Shown: piece by piece, positions 18,053 to 27,021 of the stretch
How the letters are laid out: every line of letters starts with the position of its first letter
Position numbering within the stretch: the first letter of the stretch is position 1
NCBI GenBank assembly: GCA_039908345.1
Contig: JAMOBD010000003.1
Location: 1 to 64,000, forward strand
Origin: Magnetospirillum sp. WYHS-4
GTDB taxonomy: Bacteria > Pseudomonadota > Alphaproteobacteria > Rhodospirillales > GLO-3
Length of the DNA stretch: 64,000 bases
Reading direction: 5' to 3'
Translations under genes and position numbers: made by a program
The notes under the pieces: model-generated
Databases searched by the model: none
What the model saw: only the letters and a program-made list of their open reading frames with translations
What the model was told of the DNA's origin: nothing

Positions 18053-19984
18053 ATGGCGGAAATCGATTCATCCCATTATGAGATCTCCGTGCGCCTGGGT
18101 TCGCGGTGGGAGATCCATGCCCGCTTTCCGGTAAGCCAGAAGGATGCCTGCATCGAGGAGGCCCACGAGATCGAGCGGTCCATGGGAGCCATGGTCAAGG
18201 TCTCGCGCGAGACCTTCGATTCCGATAGCGGCGTTTACAAGGAAATCGTCGTCTACCGCACGCCCGGCTCCAATACCGCAATGGCCGCCAAGCCCCCAGT
18301 TTCGCGCGGCGGCGGCCGGGGCGGCGGCGGTTCCGGCTGGGGCGGCGGGCGATCGGGCCATAGCGACGACGACGACGACGACGACTTCGCCATCGACGGC
18401 GATGGATTTTTCAAACGGAAGAGCGACGACGACGATGACGACGACGACGAAAAGCCGCGCCGCAAGCCGAAAAGGAAGGCCAAGGCGGGTGAAGGGGGAG
18501 GAAGCGCCGGAAATCTGATCCTGCGCGTCCTGCTGGTCACCTTGCTGAGCTTCGTCGTGTCGGGCGGCGTCACCTGGGCCCTTTCGGGGTCCCAGCAGCG
18601 CCTGGAGGCTTTGCGCCGTACGTTGGGCTTCGAGGCCCATACGGACGTCCTGGTCACCATTTTCATGGGTCTGTTCATTCTCAGCTTCCTGGCGCTCGCC
18701 GTGGTCCTGCTGTCCGATTACCTGACCCTCGGGCCTCGCGTGCCGGCCGCCGCCCCGGCCCCCAAGCCGCCCCCCGCGAAGGGCGGCGGCGCCGATGCCA
18801 TGCTGAAGGAACGGGCGGCCGGAAAATGGCTGGAAGATCGAAGGGCGGAGGGGGTGGAACGGCTACCCGAAACCGAGATTCCCGATGAGGAGACCCACTG
18901 GGAGCCGGCGCCGCCGGTCGAGGAGGTTCCTCCCGAGCCTCCCTTGCCGCCGCCTCAGGAGGACCCCCCTTCGGAAGTCCCGGTCGAGGAGGTTCCGGCG
19001 TCCGGCATGTCGGAGGCCGCCGAGGGCCAACGGGCGCTCATGTCTTCCTTCATGGAGATGGCGCTCCGCGACCTGACCCAAGCCTTGCCGCGGGTCGACT
19101 CCTTCAACCGCTTCGGCGTCAGCCTGTTCGTCGCCGGTGCCGTGGAATCCCTGGCCAACGACAAAAGCCTGCCGCGCGAGGAGACCGCCCTGCTGCTGCG
19201 GACAGCGGTGGAATCCCTCGGCACCCCCTCGGATCAGGCCACCAAGTTCGCCGAGTCCTACGAAAGCTACCTGCTGAACGCCCGCTACATGGAGATGTTC
19301 GAACACGGCCGCCTGGCGGTGAACTGTTTCCTCGAAGGCGACAGCGAGGGGTCGCATCGCCTGGGACCCGCCCTCCAGGGCTGGAACAAGCCCAAGAAGG
19401 AGGACCAATCGCAGTCGGGCACCGTGGCGGTGATGTTCACCGACATGGTGGGCTCCACCGATCTCAACCAGACCGTGGGCGACGCTCGCGCCCAGCATGT
19501 GGTGCATACCCACAACCGCATCGTCCGGGGGGTGCTGGCCGACTACTACGGCAAGGAGGTCAAGCATACGGGAGACGGCATCATGGCGGCCTTTTCCAAC
19601 ACCTCCAACGCGGTCAAGGCGGGTTTGGTCATCATGAAGCGGGTGGCGGCAAACAACAGGGCCGAAAAGGATTTGCCGCTCACGTTGCGCATCGGCCTCA
19701 ACGTCGGCGAGCCGATTCAGGAGAACAACGACCTGTTCGGCGTCACGGTGCAGATGGCGGCCCGCCTCTGCGCCGCAGCCCAGCCCAACCAAGTGATCGT
19801 CTCGGAAGCGGTCAAGGCGATGTGCGCCGGCAAGGACATCAAGTTCGTCGACCACGGAACCCGGCTGCTCAAGGGCATTCCCGAGCCCGTCCATGTCTTC
19901 GAGCCCGCGTGGGAACCCGCTCCGCCGCCCCCGCCGCCCCCGACGGCCGCTACGGCGGCGCCTCAGGCTCCGGCGAAGGGATGA
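18053..19984 (+). CDS. membrane class III adenylate cyclase
   Basis: About 643 residues. A small N-terminal domain (about 1-75) leads into a Gly-rich stretch and two runs of aspartate (about residues 103-109 and 124-133). Two membrane helices follow (about 157-181 and 200-225), then a Pro/Glu-rich linker. The C-terminal cyclase domain is about 455-620. Catalytic features are visible: FTDMVGSTD with metal-binding Asp, KHTGDGIMAAF with the substrate-base Lys and second Asp, and LRIGLNVGEP. The Lys suggests ATP as the substrate, making cAMP. The middle of the protein (about 330-440) has no family I recognise. An in-frame ATG at 18014 would add 13 residues. Confidence 0.85.
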   Translation: MAEIDSSHYEISVRLGSRWEIHARFPVSQKDACIEEAHEIERSMGAMVKVSRETFDSDSGVYKEIVVYRTPGSNTAMAAKPPVSRGGGRGGGGSGWGGGRSGHSDDDDDDDFAIDGDGFFKRKSDDDDDDDDEKPRRKPKRKAKAGEGGGSAGNLILRVLLVTLLSFVVSGGVTWALSGSQQRLEALRRTLGFEAHTDVLVTIFMGLFILSFLALAVVLLSDYLTLGPRVPAAAPAPKPPPAKGGGADAMLKERAAGKWLEDRRAEGVERLPETEIPDEETHWEPAPPVEEVPPEPPLPPPQEDPPSEVPVEEVPASGMSEAAEGQRALMSSFMEMALRDLTQALPRVDSFNRFGVSLFVAGAVESLANDKSLPREETALLLRTAVESLGTPSDQATKFAESYESYLLNARYMEMFEHGRLAVNCFLEGDSEGSHRLGPALQGWNKPKKEDQSQSGTVAVMFTDMVGSTDLNQTVGDARAQHVVHTHNRIVRGVLADYYGKEVKHTGDGIMAAFSNTSNAVKAGLVIMKRVAANNRAEKDLPLTLRIGLNVGEPIQENNDLFGVTVQMAARLCAAAQPNQVIVSEAVKAMCAGKDIKFVDHGTRLLKGIPEPVHVFEPAWEPAPPPPPPPTAATAAPQAPAKG

Positions 19985-20402
19985 AGGGGGACAGCACCAC
20001 CCTCTCGCCGGCCGCCGCCACTTCCGCGAAGGGCAAGGGGCTGCGTGCCAGCAAGGCTCCCGCCACTCCTTGAACCAAGGTCCAGACCTTGGGGGCGTTG
20101 AGCGCGGCCACGGCGGCGGCCCGCATCGTCTCGTCCGGCCCGCCGGGAGGCAGGCCAAACGCGGCGGCCACCGCGGGCCAGGCCTCGGGATGGCGGCGGC
20201 GCAGTTCCTTCAACTCGCAAAGACGGCCGCGCGACTCGGCCAGCAGCACGAAATAGGCCCAGGGTTCTCGACCTTCCGGCGGCCAATCCAGATCGTCGAT
20301 CCGACCATCGGCGTGGATGAAGGCGAAGGTGCCGCCGCCCCGCCAGACCGCCACGGCCATGGCCGCGGCCCTTGTCGCCTCGCCGCGCGACGGAAAAGCC
20401 AT
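19950..20402 (-). CDS. hypothetical protein, 150 aa
   Basis: An intact frame of 150 residues with no family I recognise. It begins MAFPSRGEATRAAAMAVAVWRGG and is Ala/Arg-rich with a proline-rich end. No signal or membrane segment is evident. The start lies 5 bases after the stop of the 282-residue gene upstream, so they form a likely operon. Its last 35 bases overlap the 3' end of the convergent cyclase gene. Confidence 0.55.
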   Translation of the reverse strand: MAFPSRGEATRAAAMAVAVWRGGGTFAFIHADGRIDDLDWPPEGREPWAYFVLLAESRGRLCELKELRRRHPEAWPAVAAAFGLPPGGPDETMRAAAVAALNAPKVWTLVQGVAGALLARSPLPFAEVAAAGERVVLSPFIPSPEPEAPP

Positions 20403-20406
20403 GAGA

Positions 20407-21255
20407 TCAGAACGAAGCGGACGCCGCCACCGCGGCGCTGGCGGGACGGGCCAGCATGTCCTCGATCTGGTTGACCGAAAGGCGGGAAAGCTTGAGTTGC
20501 TCCAGGAGGTAGACCTCCATCGCCACGTTCTCGTCAAGGTCGCGGCGAATACAGGCCCGAACATGGTCCCCCAACTCGTTCTGCTGGGCATTGGTGACCA
20601 GGATGTTGGTCAGCAATTCGCGACGGATGAGCGGCGGGTACTTGAAGATCTCGTCGACCAGCATCTGCTTGGCGCTAAGCGGAATGCGGACGTTGCCGAA
20701 GATGCGGTCCAGGCAAAAGCTGTAGATACCGAAATCCAGCTTTCCGGCCACCGCGTAGGTGAAGTCCATGAACTCGTCGCGGAAGGCGCCGGCCGAGACC
20801 TTGCCTTCGGTCAGTTGGCGGACGATGACCAGGAAGGTCAGGTAGCGCTTGCGGGCCGGGGTGATCTTGCCGCCCAGTTCGGCTTCGATGGCCTTGATTC
20901 GGGCCATGCGGAAGCCGGATTCCACCATCAGGTGGGCGGATTCGCGAACCTCGGTCGAGAAGGCCTGCTGCTCGATCAGGTGGAACAATTCCTCGAAGCG
21001 GCCCTTGTCGCGGCTCGAGCTGCGGTCGGCCCGCCGGGCCAGCGGCATCAGGGCGGCCTGGGCCACCAGCAGATCCTTGGAACAAATGGTCGCCATGGCG
21101 GCGGCGGCCGGTAGCACCTGATGGCGTTCGCCGAAATCGTCGGTGATGACGAAACGGCTTTCGTCGTAGACGGTCAGGTAACGCCCCAGCTTGCCGCACT
21201 CCATGAAGTGCTCGGCCAGATCGGTGGGTACCTGATTGGTGAACTGGATGGCCAC
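20407..21255 (-). CDS. hypothetical protein, 282 aa
   Basis: A soluble, mainly helical protein that I cannot assign. The start is GTG at 21255, chosen because a strong GGAGGT lies 9 bases before it, while longer starts overlap the HEPN gene. The sequence begins AIQFTNQVPTDLAEHFMECG and shows a conserved-looking core (FGIYSFCLDRIFGNVRIPLS, RRELLTNILVTNAQQNELGDH). It forms an operon with the 150-residue gene at 19950-20402. Confidence 0.65.
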   Translation of the reverse strand: MAIQFTNQVPTDLAEHFMECGKLGRYLTVYDESRFVITDDFGERHQVLPAAAAMATICSKDLLVAQAALMPLARRADRSSSRDKGRFEELFHLIEQQAFSTEVRESAHLMVESGFRMARIKAIEAELGGKITPARKRYLTFLVIVRQLTEGKVSAGAFRDEFMDFTYAVAGKLDFGIYSFCLDRIFGNVRIPLSAKQMLVDEIFKYPPLIRRELLTNILVTNAQQNELGDHVRACIRRDLDENVAMEVYLLEQLKLSRLSVNQIEDMLARPASAAVAASASF

Positions 21256-21325
21256 GGCTCTCGACCTCCGGAAATCTTCGCACGACACCTTAGCAGATGA
21301 GACGGCGGACACGGAAGAAAATGAA

Positions 21326-21712
21326 TCACTTTCCGCCGTCCAGGAGTCCGCTGCAGAAGACCAGGAATGCCTGGGCTGCCTGGCGAGCCTGAAAGGCATC
21401 GTCTTCGGTCGGGGTGCTCTCGGGGGCATAGTCGGAGACCAAGCGAAGCTCCTGGAGATCATTGAAGGAACGTCCGTGACGTTTGGCTTCTTCTCCCATG
21501 TCTTTGACCAAGCGGCCGAATCCCCCGATAACGCTGCCGTGGCGGACGGGAATCGAGCCGGTCCGCTCGGCAAGCACGGCCAGAGCCATATGGAACATGG
21601 CATAGTAGCAGTCGTGGACGATGCTGAGGGGACTTGTGGCGGGATCCGCTCTCTCCGCCTCGTCCAGAAAGCGTCGCGCCTTGGCGAGGCGGTTGGCGAT
21701 TTCAGGGCTCAT
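21326..21712 (-). CDS. HEPN-domain protein (UPF0332-like), toxin of an MNT/HEPN pair
   Basis: This 128-residue helical protein resembles HEPN proteins of the UPF0332 type. It has IVHDCYYAMFHMALAVLAERTG and RHGSVIGGFGRLVKDMG in the middle and LQELRLVSDYAPESTPTEDDA near the end. HEPN proteins are RNases or are controlled by nucleotidyltransferase partners. Its start overlaps the stop of the MNT gene by ATGA. A basic residue and His (RH at the middle) fit the HEPN active motif, but cleavage is not established. Confidence 0.75.
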   Translation of the reverse strand: MSPEIANRLAKARRFLDEAERADPATSPLSIVHDCYYAMFHMALAVLAERTGSIPVRHGSVIGGFGRLVKDMGEEAKRHGRSFNDLQELRLVSDYAPESTPTEDDAFQARQAAQAFLVFCSGLLDGGK

Positions 21713-22038
21713 AGGGCGATCCCGTCCCGCCGGATATGGCCGAGTAGCAGGGTATCGTCATGGCGACGATCCGCCGGCAGCGGAAGGTGCTGGATGTAGT
21801 GGTCGGTTTCGACCACCAAGTCGTAGGCGATATCGGACAGCGTCCGTCGTTCGGCGGAACCTGGCTGACCCGTCAGGAATACGGCGACATCCCAGTCGGA
21901 ATCGGCGGCGGCTTCCCCGCGGGCCCGCGATCCGAACAGAACGACCTCCACCACCCGTCCCGGCAGGGCCGCTTCGGCCCGCTGCCGGAATCGGCGGATC
22001 AAATCGAGAGGGTCGCCGTCCCTGTCCATGCCGGCCAT
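21709..22038 (-). CDS. minimal nucleotidyltransferase (MNT) antitoxin
   Basis: The 109-residue protein has the polymerase-beta-like motif LFGSRARGEAAADSDWDVAVFL, with GS and two catalytic aspartates in DSDWD. MNT proteins neutralise HEPN toxins, in known cases by AMPylating them. It is coupled to the HEPN gene and lies 24 bases downstream of the hepT-like gene. The motif is complete, so this pair, unlike the one next to it, appears intact. Confidence 0.82.
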   Translation of the reverse strand: MAGMDRDGDPLDLIRRFRQRAEAALPGRVVEVVLFGSRARGEAAADSDWDVAVFLTGQPGSAERRTLSDIAYDLVVETDHYIQHLPLPADRRHDDTLLLGHIRRDGIAL

Positions 22039-22062
22039 CCTATCTGGAAACGGGGGACCATC

Positions 22063-22437
22063 CTACCGCCTTGCGAGCACCGCCGCAAAGAACTCGTCCG
22101 TTCCCGTCGCATGAAGGGGCCGGCATCGGCGATGGGCAGGAAGGTCATCCCGGATCGCCTTGCGCAGAAGTTCAGGTTCGATCGACTGGTAGGCATGACA
22201 AAGCACGTTCCCGATGTCGGCCAAGCGCCGCCATGCGACTCGCGGATGCTGATTTTTGATGTCGTCGCCAAGGTGCCGGCTCGCTTCCGACACGATTTCA
22301 AGCTCCCGTTCCACAGCCCGGTAGACAAGGGGATTCGCTTCGAAGGAATCCAGGGGCTCGGTCTTGAGATATTCGTGGATACGGGCAAGGGATTCCGCCA
22401 TGTCTTCGAGCCGGAAGCGGATCGAACGAACGGCCAT
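22063..22437 (-). CDS. HepT-like (DUF86) protein with an rsmB-derived tail
   Basis: The first 100 or so residues are a HepT/DUF86 HEPN protein: RFRLEDMAESLARIHEYL, AVERELEIVSEASRHLGDDI and WRRLADIGNVLCHAYQSIEPE. In relatives of the DIGNxLRHEY type the Arg and Glu are conserved; here they read Cys and Ala, so the active centre may be lost. The last 16 residues (HATGTDEFFAAVLARR) do not look like HepT and instead match the end of the neighbouring RsmB-like protein. The start overlaps the stop of the mntA remnant. Confidence 0.75.
   Translation of the reverse strand: MAVRSIRFRLEDMAESLARIHEYLKTEPLDSFEANPLVYRAVERELEIVSEASRHLGDDIKNQHPRVAWRRLADIGNVLCHAYQSIEPELLRKAIRDDLPAHRRCRPLHATGTDEFFAAVLARR
22077..22112. 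repeat. direct repeat copy 1 (end of hepT)
   Basis: This stretch repeats the 3' end of the rsmB-like gene at 22681-22716. A 29-base core (plus-strand 22078-22106 and its partner) differs at one position. The copies lie about 604 bases apart in the same orientation and bracket the mntA-hepT module. Confidence 0.85.
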
Positions 22438-22647
22438 CAGAATATCCGCTCCGACTCGGCGACGATCCGATCCCTGAGACGCGGATGAAGCGAACCCCTT
22501 GTGGTTACGTCCACGGGAACCTGGAGTTCATCCTCCAGGAACTGTTTGATGCCGATAACATCGAAAACCGAAAAGCGACCGCACCCCCCGCGCGCGGAGA
22601 AGACGTTCGCGGGCCTTCAGTTCGGCGATAGCGGTTTCGCGATCCAT
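22437..22647 (-). pseudogene. mntA-type nucleotidyltransferase antitoxin, internally deleted
   Basis: The N-terminus MDRETAIAELKARERLLRARGVRSL is that of MntA antitoxins. It then breaks frame near 22564-22570. The other frame resumes as FSVFDVIGIKQFLEDELQVPVDV and ends at the stop overlapping hepT. The missing part is the GSxARG...DSDxD catalytic segment. The locus is 211 bases against about 294 for the family, so some 83 bases are absent and the enzyme must be inactive. The start lies 7 bases after the rsmB-like stop. Confidence 0.82.
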
Positions 22648-22654
22648 GGCTCGA

Positions 22655-23884
22655 TTATAAGCGGTTCGCCGCAAACCGCAAAACCGCCGCAAAGAACCCG
22701 TCCGTTCCCGTGGCGTGCGGGGCCAGGCGGAGGTGGGGAGTCGCCGCGTCGACGGGATGCAGGGCGAAATCCGGGTGGGCGGCCAGGAAGGCGGCGACGA
22801 TGTCCTCGTTTTCCGCCGCCAGAACCGAACAGGTGGCATAGATCAGCCATCCCCCCGGCGCCACCAGAGCCGCCGCCCGGTCCAGGATGAGGCCTTGGGT
22901 CTCCCGGAGCGCCGCCAGGGCGGCGGCATCGAGGCGCCAGCGGGCCTCGGGGGCGCGGCGCCAAGTGCCGGTGCCGGAACAGGGGGCGTCGACCAGGACC
23001 CGGTCGGCCGCCAGGTCGGGCGCCGTGCCGTCCAGGACCCACGTCTCGACGATGCCGAGGCCGGCGCGGCGGCGGCGGTCATCCAGCTTGGCGAGGCGCC
23101 GGCCGTCGCTGTCGCAGGCGATCAGGCGTCCCCGGTTGCCCATGGCGGCCCCCAGGGCCAGGGTCTTGCCGCCCCCCCCGGCGCAGTAGTCGACCACCGT
23201 CATGCCGGGCGCAGCCCCGACCGCCAGGGCCAGCAACTGCGAGCCCTCGTCCTGCACCTCCACCAAGCCCTCGCGGAAGGCCCCCAGGCTACCCAGGGCC
23301 TTCGGTTCGGCCAGGCGCAACCCGATGGGCGAGCGCGGCGTGGGGAAGGCCTCGACCCCTTCCGCGGCGAGAGCGGCCCGGGCGGCTTCGCGGGTGGCCT
23401 TCAGGGTATTGACCCGCAGATCGACCGGTGCCGGCCGGTTGAGCGCCCGCAAGGCGGCGGCGAAATCGGGCCCGAAGGCATCCCGCAGGGGCGGCTCCAG
23501 CCAGGCCGGACATTCCAGGGCTACGGCTTCGGGCATGTCCGGATGGTCGATAGCCGGTACCCCGGCCAGCGCCCGTTCGGCATCCGAGAGCGGCGAGGGC
23601 CCGTGGGCGCCCTGGAAGTCGAGGGGATAGCCGTCCAGGGACGCCGCCAGCAGGGCCCGCGTCCGGGCCTCGCCGGGCAGGCCCAGGCGTTCCAGCCACC
23701 AGTCCAGCCGGGCCCGGCGGCGCAGCACGCCATAGACGCCTTCGGCCACCGCGCGGCGATCCTTGGCGCCGGCGTAGCGGCGGGCGCGAAAATAGAGTTC
23801 CAGCACCCGGTCGGCCGGGCGGCGCGACGCCTCGACCTCGGCCAGCACCTCGATGGCCGCCTGCAGCCGCGCGTCCGGCGTCAC
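22655..23884 (-). CDS. RsmB/NOP-family RNA cytosine-C5 methyltransferase
   Basis: This 409-residue enzyme methylates cytosine C5 in RNA, probably 16S rRNA. An N-terminal NusB-like helical part (about residues 1-130) leads to the SAM-dependent domain. That domain shows VDYCAGGGGKTLALGAAM for SAM binding, DAPCSGTGTWRR with the first active Cys, and LIYATCSVLAAENE with the nucleophile Cys. It starts with GTG at 23884, one base after the guaB stop. The C-terminal HATGTDGFFAAVL segment is copied in the neighbouring hepT gene. Confidence 0.9.
   Translation of the reverse strand: MTPDARLQAAIEVLAEVEASRRPADRVLELYFRARRYAGAKDRRAVAEGVYGVLRRRARLDWWLERLGLPGEARTRALLAASLDGYPLDFQGAHGPSPLSDAERALAGVPAIDHPDMPEAVALECPAWLEPPLRDAFGPDFAAALRALNRPAPVDLRVNTLKATREAARAALAAEGVEAFPTPRSPIGLRLAEPKALGSLGAFREGLVEVQDEGSQLLALAVGAAPGMTVVDYCAGGGGKTLALGAAMGNRGRLIACDSDGRRLAKLDDRRRRAGLGIVETWVLDGTAPDLAADRVLVDAPCSGTGTWRRAPEARWRLDAAALAALRETQGLILDRAAALVAPGGWLIYATCSVLAAENEDIVAAFLAAHPDFALHPVDAATPHLRLAPHATGTDGFFAAVLRFAANRL
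22681..22716. repeat. direct repeat copy 2 (end of rsmB-like gene)
   Basis: Second copy of the repeat at 22077-22112. It lies inside the coding end of the rsmB-like gene and encodes HATGTDGFFAAVL on the minus strand. Confidence 0.85.
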
Positions 23885-23885
23885 T

Positions 23886-25424
<1,539 letters not shown>

Positions 25425-25446
25425 TCAACCACCGCCGCTGGCGGAA

Positions 25447-25737
25447 TCACGCCTCCGCCTCGCCCTTTTCACCGGTCGCCTTGGGACGGCGCTGGACGGT
25501 CTTGGGGTCGGCGGTGATGGGGCGGTAGATCTCGATCCGCGCCCCCTCCTCCACCACGGTCTCCAGGGGCAACGGCTTGCCGAAGACTCCGACCTTCTGT
25601 GTCCCCAGGTCGATCTCGGGAAACCGGCCCAGGATTCCGGACTTTTCAATAGCCTGCTTGATCGTCGCCCCTTCGGGGATTTCGATGTTCAGCATGGCAT
25701 GGCGGCCGGGCTTGGCGTAGACGACTCCAACCTTCAT
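25447..25737 (-). CDS. rnfH: RnfH family protein
   Basis: RnfH is a small ubiquitin-like-fold protein (96 residues) associated with rnf operons; its exact role is unsettled. It shows MKVGVVYAKPGRHAMLNIEIPEGATIKQAIEKSGIL and KVGVFGKPLPLETVVEEGARIEIYRPI. The ATG at 25737 has a strong AAGGAGG before it; the frame extends further upstream but into rnfE. It closes the rnf operon. Confidence 0.93.
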   Translation of the reverse strand: MKVGVVYAKPGRHAMLNIEIPEGATIKQAIEKSGILGRFPEIDLGTQKVGVFGKPLPLETVVEEGARIEIYRPITADPKTVQRRPKATGEKGEAEA

Positions 25738-25747
25738 AGATGCCTCC

Positions 25748-26422
25748 TTAACCGACCGCGTGCGCCCCGCCCATGGAAATCTCTTTCCCGGCGCGGACAT
25801 CGAGGATGCGCTTACCGACGATCAGAAGGCCGGTGGCGAGAAAGCCGCCCGGCGGCAGGATCATCATCAGCACGTTGGATTCCGGAGGCAAAAGGCGCAG
25901 TTCCATGAACTTGAAGGCCGGGCCCAACAGCAGCGAGGCGTCGGCGAACAGGGTGCCGGAACCCACGATCTCGCGCATGGCGCCGATCAGGGTGAGCGCC
26001 AGGGTGAAGCCCAGGCCCATGAAGATGCCATCCATCAGCGAAGGCAGCACCGGCTCCTTGGAGGCGTAGGCTTCCAGGCGCGCCAGCGGCAGGCAGTTGG
26101 ACACGATCAAGGGGATGAACAGGCCCAGCACCTTGTAGAGTTCGTGCATCCAGGCGTTCATGGTCAGATCGACCAGGGTCACCATGGCGGCCACGATCAG
26201 GATGTAGACCGGAACGCGGACCTCGTGGGTGATGTAGTTGCGAAAGATCGCCACCAGCAGATTGGAGGCCGCCATCACCACCGCCGTCGCCAGCCCCATG
26301 CCGAAGCCGTTGGTGGCGCTGGTGGTCATCGCCATGGTGGGGCACATGCCGAGCAGCATGCAAAGGACGCCGTTGTTGTCCCACATGCCGTCCTTGACGA
26401 TCGTCGTGTACTTGCCAGACAT
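25748..26422 (-). CDS. rnfE: Rnf complex subunit RnfE
   Basis: This 224-residue membrane protein has about six helices. It starts MSGKYTTIVKDGMWDNNGVLCMLLGMCPTMAMTTSATNG and contains the LIVSNCLPLARLEAYASKE segment with the Cys found in RnfE/NqrD. The start overlaps the rnfG stop (TGATG). With RnfA it forms the membrane part that ferries electrons through an iron-sulfur centre. Confidence 0.95.
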   Translation of the reverse strand: MSGKYTTIVKDGMWDNNGVLCMLLGMCPTMAMTTSATNGFGMGLATAVVMAASNLLVAIFRNYITHEVRVPVYILIVAAMVTLVDLTMNAWMHELYKVLGLFIPLIVSNCLPLARLEAYASKEPVLPSLMDGIFMGLGFTLALTLIGAMREIVGSGTLFADASLLLGPAFKFMELRLLPPESNVLMMILPPGGFLATGLLIVGKRILDVRAGKEISMGGAHAVG

Positions 26423-27021
26423 CACCGCACCTCCAGCAACTGGGTCTTGTTGGCGGCGAAATATTCCAGGCCGCCGCGGATGGCGCCCACCACCCCGCGC
26501 GGAGTGATGGTGGCACCGGAAAACTGGTCGAACTGGCCGCCGTCTTTCTTGACCTTCCATTTTTCCTTGGGCGGGTTGCCCAGGAACAGGCCGTCGAAGC
26601 CGAGTATCCAGTTGCCTTTCTTCACTTCGATCTTGTCGCCCAGGCCCGGCGTCTCCTTATGGGCCAGGGCGCGCACGCCCATCACCCGTCCTTCGGTGTC
26701 GACGCCCAGCATCAGCTTGATCGGGCCGGCGTAGCCATGGCCGACGATCTCGTAAGCCACGCCCGTCACCTTGCCGCCCTTGGTGGCGCGGTAGACGGTC
26801 ATGTCCTTGCCTTCGGCGGTCTTCAAGGCGATGGAAGACGTCACCGGATTGTTGTCGTGAATGCTGGCCGGAATCACCGCGGTCAGCGAGTTCTGCTTAT
26901 CCTCCAGGGCCCGCTGCGCGATGGGCGCGGCGGTGACCATGTCGGTGGCGGCGAGCACGATCCCGAAGCCGAGGCAGAAGGCCCCCAGGATCACGCCGTG
27001 GATCATCATGCGCTGGTTCAT
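26422..27021 (-). CDS. rnfG: Rnf complex subunit RnfG, covalent FMN
   Basis: A 199-residue periplasmic subunit with one N-terminal anchor (GVILGAFCLGFGIVLAATD). The flavinylation motif FSGATITPRGVV is clear, with Thr171 as the FMN attachment residue. The HKETPGLGDKIE segment is also typical of RnfG/NqrC. Covalent FMN is added by ApbE, encoded at the head of this operon. It overlaps rnfD by four bases. Confidence 0.96.
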   Translation of the reverse strand: MNQRMMIHGVILGAFCLGFGIVLAATDMVTAAPIAQRALEDKQNSLTAVIPASIHDNNPVTSSIALKTAEGKDMTVYRATKGGKVTGVAYEIVGHGYAGPIKLMLGVDTEGRVMGVRALAHKETPGLGDKIEVKKGNWILGFDGLFLGNPPKEKWKVKKDGGQFDQFSGATITPRGVVGAIRGGLEYFAANKTQLLEVR

